Part shown: positions 47,601 to 54,886 of the stretch, piece by piece | Position numbering within the stretch: the first letter of the stretch is position 1 | Layout: the number at the start of each line of letters is the position of its first letter | Assembly (NCBI RefSeq): GCF_003011925.2 | Contig: NZ_PXXU01000023.1 | Coordinates: 1-55,977, forward strand | DNA from: Nitrosomonas supralitoralis | GTDB taxonomy: Bacteria > Pseudomonadota > Gammaproteobacteria > Burkholderiales > Nitrosomonadaceae | Length of the DNA stretch: 55,977 bases | Direction of reading: 5' to 3' | Made by a program: the position numbers and the translations under genes | The notes under the pieces: generated by a model | Databases searched by the model: none | What the model saw: the letters and a program-made list of their open reading frames with translations, nothing else | What the model was told of the DNA's origin: nothing

Positions 47601-48122
47601 TCATTGCAGGGGATTGACCGCTGTACAGCGGTCACCTACCCAGCGACCTGAGGTTTCAGCTGATGCATGTACCGGATTACCACCGACGGTACTGTCGAAT
47701 TCGGTATTTCCCGTGAAGTTTTCCGGATTGATAAAACTACCTTCGGCAAAGCCATCTCCTTGAAAATGTTGATTGGAACATACCAGATCGAGCTGATAAC
47801 GGTTACCAGTTCGGAAGGCATTTTTAACTGTACAACCAGAGCGATTTTCATAAAAGTAAGTAGGAATTTCCTGTTTAGCCATTTCTTCGGTGATACAAAC
47901 TTTTGACGTAGCTGCGCCATTTTCAATTTCGGGTAGCTTCAGGCCATACCGACGAGCGAGGTCGCTGAGTTGCTGCATTTGCTCTGATGGAATATGTGGC
48001 ACTAATGCCAAAAGATCTGAACGAGTGGTGACTTCCCATAATCCCGGGCGAATGTGTTGATGTGCAAAACTAGACGTCGTGAAGGCTAGTATCAACCAAC
48101 TTGCAATAAAAATTTCACGCAT
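47601..48122 (-). CDS. DUF3617 family secreted protein
   Basis: 173 residues. A signal peptide (cleavage near SSFAHQ) is followed by RPGLWEVTTRSD, the DUF3617 hallmark, then a middle cysteine (SKVCITEEMA), SGCTVKN, LDLVCSNQ and a C-terminal GRWVGDRCTAV; the four cysteines probably form disulfides in the periplasm. Function unknown. Its 3' end carries a perfect 20-bp palindrome (47615-47634). Convergent with sucB. Confidence 0.88.
   Translation of the reverse strand: MREIFIASWLILAFTTSSFAHQHIRPGLWEVTTRSDLLALVPHIPSEQMQQLSDLARRYGLKLPEIENGAATSKVCITEEMAKQEIPTYFYENRSGCTVKNAFRTGNRYQLDLVCSNQHFQGDGFAEGSFINPENFTGNTEFDSTVGGNPVHASAETSGRWVGDRCTAVNPLQ
47615..47634. terminator. Perfect 20-bp palindrome at the end of the DUF3617 gene
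   Basis: TGACCGCTGTACAGCGGTCA reads the same on both strands. It lies inside the last codons (GDRCTAV) between the convergent sucB and DUF3617 genes. It could be a hairpin terminator for one of them or a protein site. No T-run follows. Confidence 0.45.
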
Positions 48123-48396
48123 AAGATGTCCTTACAGTGTTTCTTAAAATGATCAATCCGGCAAAAGTTTCTTTAATTCACGCCGATAAGTAGCAAATTG
48201 ATCAATTAATATTGATCGCTATCCTTGTAAGTTTATCTGATTAGCAGATAACCTCACAGTATAAAGAATTCAATGCCCTAATCACTTCGCGCGGAACAGC
48301 ATATAAGTTGTGATCATATCTTTATAATAATTAATTATTTATGTTCATAGTATTAACTGCTGTATATTTCACACTTTTGCTTGGAACGTAAAATAT

Positions 48397-50172
48397 ATGG
48401 AATGGCAAGGCTGGTTTACTTTAGGGTTATGTGTTGCTGTGTTGGCAACACTTATTTCTACTCGGGTTGGGCCTCATTTAATCATGATTGGGGCGCTGAC
48501 GATATTGAGTGCAACCGGGATTCTGAGCAGTTCCGATGCATTAAGCGGTTTTAGTAATTCCGGCTTAATTACGGTCGCGGGCATGTTTGTGGTAGCAGCC
48601 GGTATGCATGCGTCCGGTGCGATTGACCTGCTGGTCAACACGTTATTGGGCAGACCTGCGACTCATCGCGCAGCGCTGAATCGCATGTTCTGGCCGATTG
48701 CATTTTTGAGCAGCTTTCTTAACAATACGCCGGTGGTGGCTACAATGATACCGGCAATTTATAGTTGGTCGCGAAAAATCGGAGTCTCACCTTCCAAGCT
48801 TATGATCCCGCTGAGTTATACGGCAATTCTCGGAGGTACAGTGACACTGATCGGAACAAGCACCAATCTGATTGTCAACGGCCAATATCAGGCACTGACC
48901 GGTGGACCAGGCTTTTCCTTATTTTCGATCACTGCGGTTGGGATACCGGTAGCGATAGTTGGTTTTTTATTTATGTGGCTATTTTTCCCTAAAATATTAC
49001 CAGACCGCAATCAAGGCCAGGCTTTCTCCAATCTACGCGAATTTACACTGGAAGTTTCCATCGCGTCTGATGGGCCCTTGGTCGGAAAAACGATTGAACA
49101 AGCCGGGTTAAGGCATTTGCAGCGCGTATATTTGATTGAAATTGAACGTAACAGCACTGTATTGCCCGTTGTAACTGCTGATGAAGTGCTTCAAGGCGGG
49201 GATCGTTTGGTATTCGCCGGCGATACCGACGCAATATCAGATTTGCTGCGGATTAATGGCATTGTCCCATCTGCCGAGGAAGGGCAAGCGCAAACCTTTG
49301 CAGATCGGCATCCTGAACGGCGCCTGGTCGAAGCAGTGGTGTCGCCGCATTGTACTGCGGTGGGATATGCCATCCGCGATGCTCGATTCCGGGCCCGCTA
49401 TGGTGCGGCAGTTTTGGCCGTAGCGCGGAACGGTGAGCGTATCAAAGGTAATCTCGGAAGTATTATTCTGCAAGCAGGGGATACGTTATTGCTGGAAGCA
49501 AGACCGGCTTTTGTAACCCGACAGCGCTATAACAAGGATTTTTTGCTTGTTAATGACCTGAATACGGAAACGCCGCGTCATGAGCGCGCTTATGTTGCCT
49601 GGATGATTTTATTGGGCGTAATCACAGCCGCAAGCTTTGAAGTGATTACTATGCTAAATGCTGCGTTGATGGGTGCCGGTTTGATGATTCTTTCCGGTTG
49701 CTGCACTGCCAATCAAGCCGAAAGAAGTCTTGATTTAAAAGTCATCATTACGATCGCAGCATCGTTTTCACTGGGCATGGCCTTGGAAAAAACCGGTGTT
49801 GCCAAATATCTTGCTGAAAATATTGTTGACCTCAGTGGAGGTACACCATGGGTGCTGTTAATTCTGACTTACATAACTATTTCATTGCTGACTGAAATCA
49901 TTACCAATAATGCTGCAGCGCTTTTAATGCTGCCGATTGTACTGGAAATCACTGAGAAAGCCGACTTGAACAATGTGCCTTTTGTATTTGCCATCATGAT
50001 GGCAGCCTCCGCTAGTTTCGCGACACCTCTGGGATACCAAACCAATATGATGGTCTATGGACCTGGCGAATATCGTTTTACCGATTTTATCAAAGCCGGC
50101 ATTCCGATGAATATCGTCGCGGGCATTGTCACCGTCACGGTTCTATTGATTGGTTGGCCGCTGACCAAGTGA
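48397..50172 (+). CDS. SLC13 family transporter with two RCK_C domains
   Basis: 591 residues. N-terminal membrane half (1-200) and C-terminal membrane half (400-591) surround two soluble RCK_C/TrkA-C modules (about 208-290 with GPLVGKTIEQAGLRHLQRVYLIEI, and 305-385 with AVGYAIRDARFRARYGAAVLAV). Conserved transporter motifs include FLNNTPVVATMIP, ILGGTVTLIGTSTNLIVNG, EIITNNAAALLMLPI and SFATPLGYQTNMMVYGPG. This is the SLC13/DASS layout of anion symporters (sulfate, dicarboxylates and others); the substrate cannot be told. It stands alone. Confidence 0.92.
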   Translation: MEWQGWFTLGLCVAVLATLISTRVGPHLIMIGALTILSATGILSSSDALSGFSNSGLITVAGMFVVAAGMHASGAIDLLVNTLLGRPATHRAALNRMFWPIAFLSSFLNNTPVVATMIPAIYSWSRKIGVSPSKLMIPLSYTAILGGTVTLIGTSTNLIVNGQYQALTGGPGFSLFSITAVGIPVAIVGFLFMWLFFPKILPDRNQGQAFSNLREFTLEVSIASDGPLVGKTIEQAGLRHLQRVYLIEIERNSTVLPVVTADEVLQGGDRLVFAGDTDAISDLLRINGIVPSAEEGQAQTFADRHPERRLVEAVVSPHCTAVGYAIRDARFRARYGAAVLAVARNGERIKGNLGSIILQAGDTLLLEARPAFVTRQRYNKDFLLVNDLNTETPRHERAYVAWMILLGVITAASFEVITMLNAALMGAGLMILSGCCTANQAERSLDLKVIITIAASFSLGMALEKTGVAKYLAENIVDLSGGTPWVLLILTYITISLLTEIITNNAAALLMLPIVLEITEKADLNNVPFVFAIMMAASASFATPLGYQTNMMVYGPGEYRFTDFIKAGIPMNIVAGIVTVTVLLIGWPLTK

Positions 50173-50351
50173 TTTTTCTGAAATTTGTAAAATTAATGTT
50201 TCGTTCCAGTTTGAAACAGAAGTATTTTATACTGCAATAGATCGGTATTTGAGCGAAATAATGCATAGAAACTGTTTTATTTAAAAGACTCTGATGAAGG
50301 ATTAGCTACTATAATCGTTGAAACAAACTTGGATGCTGGAGGTAATTGTAT

Positions 50352-50606
50352 ATGTCATTAAAAAACTCGATTAATGATTTTGGGACTTTTTTAGGCGATA
50401 AAGAATCGTTACTGGATAAGAATTATCCAAGAATCGCTGAAATGCTCAAATTACACTGGGGATACATTGAAATCTATCAATATATCAATAAATTGCTTAT
50501 TGTTGACAAAGATAGGAACCGACAGGGCTTTCCAGTAGAAGCACTACAGGAAATTTATATATTACAAGAAATACACGAAAAATTATTTCCTGACATGCGA
50601 AAATAA
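50352..50606 (+). CDS. Hypothetical small protein
   Basis: 84 residues from the ATG at 50352 with a strong GGAGGT eight bases upstream, which supports real translation. Soluble, mainly helical (AEMLKLHWGYIEIYQYINKLL and FPVEALQEIYILQEIHEKLFP), no cysteine, no signal peptide. No family recognised. It lies alone between the SLC13 transporter and the EEP-domain gene. Confidence 0.7.
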   Translation: MSLKNSINDFGTFLGDKESLLDKNYPRIAEMLKLHWGYIEIYQYINKLLIVDKDRNRQGFPVEALQEIYILQEIHEKLFPDMRK

Positions 50607-50943
50607 AAACTCAATATCTTAACTGCTTCTATACCTATTTGTAGTAGCTCAGACTTGATCTGATTATCGAACTTACGGGAGATCCAAATTGCTCACACTT
50701 TGAGCTATGGCAGTCAAAGCACTTTACAAGTCGATCTGAATAATTAGCAAGTTTGCTACAACGATGATTGTACTCATGTAAGAAGAGTGTGCTATGGTCA
50801 AACATTATTTGATGAAAACGTGATTCAGCAGGATAAAATCACTACTTTGAGCAAATGATCTTAATCTGATAGTGGATTTTGCCAAATTGGGTAACTGTCA
50901 GACCAGACCGCAACCTCTACAGCAATTAGGTACAATTCAACTA
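50607..50943. other. Spacer before the EEP-domain gene
   Basis: 337 bp with no recognisable gene. The downstream frame is open from a GTG at 50872, but that extension is not membrane-like and is probably leader. Confidence 0.5.
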
Positions 50944-52038
50944 ATGTTAAGCACCTTCCAGATCATAACTGTAATATTAGTTATCCTGACAACACTGCCG
51001 TTCAGTCGCCATGAAGCATGGTGGATACGCGGTCTTGATTTTCCAAGATTACAACTTTTTCTGGCATTGCTGATTATACTTTTCCTGGAATTGATGCTGC
51101 TCGACTTATCATCGATTCAAACATGGGCAATAATTGTGATTGCATTGTTTTGCTTAGCCTACCAAGCTTGGTGGATTGTTCCTTATACGCGAGGATTCCC
51201 GCTGGAAGTGGAGGGAGCAAACGATTCAGATAACAAAAGGCGGATTAAAATTATTACCGCCAATGTCCTGATGACTAATCGGAATGCAAAAGCATTGATT
51301 GCCCTGATTCGTGAGTTTGAACCTGATATTCTGGTAACGCTGGAATCGGATATATGGTGGCAAAAGCAATTGGATATTCTGGAAGCTGATTACCCCTACA
51401 CGATCAAATGCCCACTGGATAATCTCTATGGCATGCATGTCTATTCCAAGTTTTTAATGATGAATAGCCAAATTGAATATCTTGTCGAGCCGGACAAGCC
51501 GTCAATGCACGCACTAGCACTTCTGCCATCCGGGGATAGAGTCCGCCTTCATTTTCTACATCCTGCACCACCCAGTCCAACTGAAAATGATGAATCTTCA
51601 GAACGTGATGCAGAACTTGTGATCGTCGCCAAAAGTGTGGCCGATACCAACGTACCTGTTATCGTGACTGGGGATTTGAATGATGTGGCATGGTCTGAAA
51701 CTACGCGGTTGTTCAGAAAAATCAGTGGATTACTTGACCCAAGAGTAGGCCGTGGCATGTTTAATACTTTTCATGCAGATTATTGGTTCTTACGCTGGCC
51801 GCTAGATCATCTGTTTCACAGCAAACACTTTTCGCTTCAGAATTTAAAAAGACTCAGCAACATCGGTTCGGATCATTTTCCACTTTATACTGAGCTTGTA
51901 CTGACAGCTGACAACAGTAACGAAAATAATGGCCTGAACGCCGATATGGATGATTTAGTATGGGCTAAATTTAAAACAAAAGAACATAATGTCGACAAGA
52001 CTGATGTTCCCCAACCAGAAAAACATTTGGTTAGCTAG
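50944..52038 (+). CDS. Membrane-anchored endonuclease/exonuclease/phosphatase family protein
   Basis: 364 residues from the ATG at 50944. Three N-terminal membrane helices (about 1-20, 35-60, 65-90) precede an exo-endonuclease-phosphatase domain (about 100-345): IKIITANVLMTNRNAKALI with the catalytic Asn, ILVTLESD with the metal-binding Glu, VIVTGDLNDVAWS with Asp-Asn, and SNIGSDHFPLYTEL with the final Asp-His pair. The C-terminal 35 residues are charged. Such proteins are usually extracytoplasmic phosphodiesterases of unknown substrate. Confidence 0.87.
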   Translation: MLSTFQIITVILVILTTLPFSRHEAWWIRGLDFPRLQLFLALLIILFLELMLLDLSSIQTWAIIVIALFCLAYQAWWIVPYTRGFPLEVEGANDSDNKRRIKIITANVLMTNRNAKALIALIREFEPDILVTLESDIWWQKQLDILEADYPYTIKCPLDNLYGMHVYSKFLMMNSQIEYLVEPDKPSMHALALLPSGDRVRLHFLHPAPPSPTENDESSERDAELVIVAKSVADTNVPVIVTGDLNDVAWSETTRLFRKISGLLDPRVGRGMFNTFHADYWFLRWPLDHLFHSKHFSLQNLKRLSNIGSDHFPLYTELVLTADNSNENNGLNADMDDLVWAKFKTKEHNVDKTDVPQPEKHLVS

Positions 52039-52066
52039 TACAGTATTATTAATCAAATTTTCTTTT

Positions 52067-52292
52067 TCAAAACGATTGATTGCGCTTTAAATCTTCGCTG
52101 TATTTTTTCACAGCTTCATATTTATTTTTCATTTCATCGCGATCTGATTCAAGTTCGCGGATATACCTATCCATATCGATTTGAGCATCAGCATAGGCCC
52201 CGAGATCGTACCTTTCACCGCGTTTATATTAACACCTCCACATCTTTGAGCTGGACGTGCATTTTGTGTAAATAGGCTTCTTTGTTAGTCAT
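52067..52292 (-). pseudogene. Broken coiled-coil stress-type protein gene
   Basis: From the ATG at 52292 (after AAAGAAGAAAGA) the frame reads MTNKEAYLHKMHVQLKDVEV and stops; a second frame then continues GAYADAQIDMDRYIRELE and DRDEMKNKYEAVKKYSEDL to a stop at 52067. Together these resemble small coiled-coil proteins that start MTNKEAYxxKMxAQLxEW. The junction has lost residues and shifted frame, so the gene is inactive unless the sequence is wrong. Confidence 0.55.
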
Positions 52293-52502
52293 TCTTTCTT
52301 CTTTAAAGAGAGGTTGAGAAAACAAATCGTAGTTGAAAGTCTTGAGGTAGTTCGATGGATCTAGCAAACACTTCTTCACTCTTATGCACTAACAATTGAA
52401 TGTAATCATTGTTTTATTTCTCAATTCATATCCAAAAGCCTTTAAAGTAATATGATCCATGCCGATAATCATATTTGTTTCCTGTAAGAATAGTGCTTAG
52501 CT

Positions 52503-52979
52503 ATGAACATAATTACAATTATTATTAAAACAATTACATCTTTCAAATTCCATTCCAAATCAAGACATTCTAAATATGAATCTCTTGAGGAAATACTTTC
52601 AAGTACCGAGTATTCTTTTTTTGTGGCGTTAAAAGAATCCCTATCAAAAGACTATGAAATATTTGCGAAGGTGCGTATTAATGACGTACTTACACCGGAT
52701 GAGATTTTTACTATTCAAAATAGTAATGCTGCTATCTATCGAATACCCCCTAAACATTTTGATTACATCCTATGTGAGAAGCGCACACTCTCAGTAATTG
52801 CCGTTATCGTGCTGGACGATCGAAACCATATTCGGCGCGAAGCACGTGCCAAAAGCAGCTATGTAGAGAAAGCATGTGTAACTGCCGGTTTTAAGCTATT
52901 GCGCTTTCCAAGTCGATCAAATTATTGCTCTAAAGCGGTTAGAGATGTGATTTTAAATTCTTTGAACACGCCCACATGA
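52503..52979 (+). CDS. DUF2726 domain-containing protein
   Basis: 158 residues. After a 30-residue N-terminus the DUF2726 pattern runs from LSSTEYSFFVALKESL, through YEIFAKVRINDVL, KHFDYILCEKRTLSVIAVIVLDD to KACVTAGFKLLRFPS. The D-x(n)-hydrophobic-LDD and following basic residues resemble nuclease-superfamily folds (restriction-endonuclease-like), but activity is not shown. Usual members have ELDD where this has VLDD. Preceded and followed by AT-rich spacers; part of the accessory end of the window. Confidence 0.8.
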   Translation: MNIITIIIKTITSFKFHSKSRHSKYESLEEILSSTEYSFFVALKESLSKDYEIFAKVRINDVLTPDEIFTIQNSNAAIYRIPPKHFDYILCEKRTLSVIAVIVLDDRNHIRREARAKSSYVEKACVTAGFKLLRFPSRSNYCSKAVRDVILNSLNTPT

Positions 52980-53147
52980 TAATCAATATTCTGTTTCAAT
53001 ATGCTTAAGCAGAATAGATTTTAACATGGTAGGGCTATATACTTGTCTGAAACAAAATGTATTTTTTAATATTGAAATAGTTTAATTTAAAAACATATGG
53101 CATGCTTTCGGAATGAATAGATATTGAATATAAGGATTACTAAAAAC

Positions 53148-53609
53148 ATGGGAATCAAAGAATCGCTTCAGCAAGTGAAAAATCCACTTACTATGATAGC
53201 TATTTTTGCTGGACTGGCAGAAATAGCTGCGACAGTGGTTCTACCAGTGCTAAATGGTGCGGTGCAAAGTACTTTTGTTTGGTACGTTATGCTTTTCCCG
53301 GTATTTTTGGTAGTGTGCTTTTTCATCACTCTCAATTTCAATCATAAGGTATTGTATGCACCAAGTGATTTCAAAGACGAACGTCATTTCTTTGATGAAC
53401 TGCACGGAGACTTCACAGCAGAGACGAGTGAAATCGAAAAGCTCCGAAAATTTTGGAAACCGGATGGGGTTGTAGATAGATTTAACGAAAATCGATTGAA
53501 GCAATGGCTAAAAATAAGCGGCATTGATCCGGAATCAATAACATTTTTCCTAAGAAATAAAGCATTCTCTGACGCCCGAAAGAAAGCTGTAGAAGATCTT
53601 CAACTTTAA
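53148..53609 (+). CDS. Hypothetical two-helix membrane protein
   Basis: 153 residues from the ATG at 53148. Two membrane helices (about 15-36 and 43-65) are followed by VLYAPSDFKDERHFFDELHG and a cytoplasmic helical tail of about 85 residues (EIEKLRKFWKPDGVVDRFN, LKQWLKISGID, FLRNKAFSDARKKAVEDL). No family recognised with confidence. The next small gene starts 17 bp downstream, so the two probably form one unit. Confidence 0.72.
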   Translation: MGIKESLQQVKNPLTMIAIFAGLAEIAATVVLPVLNGAVQSTFVWYVMLFPVFLVVCFFITLNFNHKVLYAPSDFKDERHFFDELHGDFTAETSEIEKLRKFWKPDGVVDRFNENRLKQWLKISGIDPESITFFLRNKAFSDARKKAVEDLQL

Positions 53610-53626
53610 ATACAGGAGTTATACCT

Positions 53627-53821
53627 ATGTTGCCTACACAAAAAGAACGCGCGTTGACAGATATTCCAAATGATGAAGTTGATGAAGTAGTCAATGACTT
53701 TCAAAGTGAGGGTGCTAAGACTGTCAAAGAGCTTCAACCGAACGGAAATTGGACTGTTCGAGCTACCTTTTTTGATCCAGAAGGGTATCAAAAAAATAAG
53801 TCTAGCTTGTCTCGCAGATAA
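53627..53821 (+). CDS. Hypothetical small soluble protein, partner of upstream membrane protein
   Basis: 64 residues with AGGAGTTATACCT before the ATG, which supports translation. The sequence (IPNDEVDEVVNDFQSEGAKT, QPNGNWTVRATFFD) suggests a small alpha/beta fold; no motif recognised. 17 bp after the membrane protein on the same strand. Confidence 0.65.
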   Translation: MLPTQKERALTDIPNDEVDEVVNDFQSEGAKTVKELQPNGNWTVRATFFDPEGYQKNKSSLSRR

Positions 53822-54109
53822 GGAATTTACTTTTTGACATACGTTTTTATACGGGTGCAAGTACTAGCATTATGTCGATGCCGAAAAAACATGTATGTCG
53901 ATAATGAAAAATTATTCTTGTTTTTACCGTACAGTTAGAAAATCACTCAGTGATCCACATAGAAAAATGTTCAGAAACATAAAGCAGAAATTACCCAAAA
54001 AAACGGATTCTCTCCTAAAGCACCTACGATATCAATTGCCGATAATGTATATTATGTTAAATCGGTAACGAATTACAGTAAAAAGTTTGCGGCTTTCTAA
54101 ACCTGAACA

Positions 54110-54436
54110 CTACTTCGCATGAACATCTAATTTTTGCGGTGTAAGACAGTATCCCATAGCATTCATAATTGCATTAATACTTTCAAACCTGGGATTTCCT
54201 TCTTCTGATAGAGCTTTTTGAATACCATTACGTGTAATCCCTGTTTCCTGTGCTAATGCTGAGATACCTTTGACGCGAGCAATCATACGTAATTGAGAGA
54301 GCAAAGCCGCAGTACAACTATCCTTTGCGTATTCTTCGAAAGCAATAGACAGATAACCATCAATCTCTTCAGGATGATTACGGTAATACATTTCTTCAGT
54401 TTCATCCAATGTTCTGTAGGTACGTTTTTTAGCCAT
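54110..54436 (-). CDS. Antitoxin, HigA-like addiction-module antidote
   Basis: 108 residues from the ATG at 54436; the open frame extends upstream through the toxin gene but the family starts MAKKRTYRTLDE. The C-terminal half is a helix-turn-helix (ARVKGISALAQETGITRNGIQKAL and EGNPRFESINAIMNAMGYCL), the pattern of 'putative addiction module antidote' proteins. Its start overlaps the toxin stop (ATGGCTAA), the toxin-first order of this type II module. With the toxin cut by insertion-sequence DNA, its native promoter is probably lost. Confidence 0.88.
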   Translation of the reverse strand: MAKKRTYRTLDETEEMYYRNHPEEIDGYLSIAFEEYAKDSCTAALLSQLRMIARVKGISALAQETGITRNGIQKALSEEGNPRFESINAIMNAMGYCLTPQKLDVHAK

Positions 54437-54619
54437 TGCCTCTATAATCCTTCCAATATTCCTTAGCACTTTTGATATCTCGGTCCTGACTGTCTTTATC
54501 ACCACCACACAATAGAACAACGATATTATCGGCATCTTCACCAAAATAAACTCGGTATCCGGACCCGAAGAACATTCGGAGTTCTGAAATACCTTTGCCT
54601 ACGGGCTCACAATCACCAT
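54429..54619 (-). pseudogene. RelE/HigB-like toxin, truncated by an insertion-sequence end
   Basis: Reading the minus strand from 54619, the frame gives DCEPVGKGISELRMFFGSG, YRVYFGEDADNIVVLLCGG and DKDSQDRDIKSAKEYWKDYR, then stops at 54429. This is the C-terminal two-thirds of the 'addiction module killer' branch of the RelE/ParE family, with the conserved ELRxxxGxGYRVYF and LLCGGDK blocks. The first 30-40 residues are missing: the sequence switches to an IS terminal repeat at 54620. No free toxin is expected. Confidence 0.85.
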
Positions 54620-54637
54620 GGCGTTGTTGAATAAATT
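54620..54637 (+). repeat. IS5-family left terminus, second copy
   Basis: GGCGTTGTTGAATAAATT matches the termini of the element at 54887-55977 (GGTGTTGTTGAATAAATC and the inverted GGCGTTGTTGAATAAATC). It marks where foreign DNA enters the toxin gene. Confidence 0.75.
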
Positions 54638-54886
54638 AAACTTATCGGCGAGCAACGGCTTTATCGCATTAAGCGCAAATACACATATTTGGCACAGTTT
54701 CGTGGACACTAGCCGATTAGACCAAATTTTACAAAACGTCGGACTCCATGAAAACCAGCACACATCAAAAAATTATTTTTAACGAAAAGTGAATTTAAAC
54801 GTTGTTTAAGAACAGCTGGCTGAAAAATCAAATATAGCCGTTTTTTTTCAGCAGAACCGTTTATGCTGCCATGCGGGTACATTTCC
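54638..54886. mobile_element. Remnant between two IS termini
   Basis: About 250 bp that follows one IS terminus and precedes another. Probably the left end of a related element into which, or beside which, the intact copy inserted. A hairpin GCTGAAAAA/TTTTTCAGC (54819-54827/54844-54852) is present. No transposase motif seen. Confidence 0.4.
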
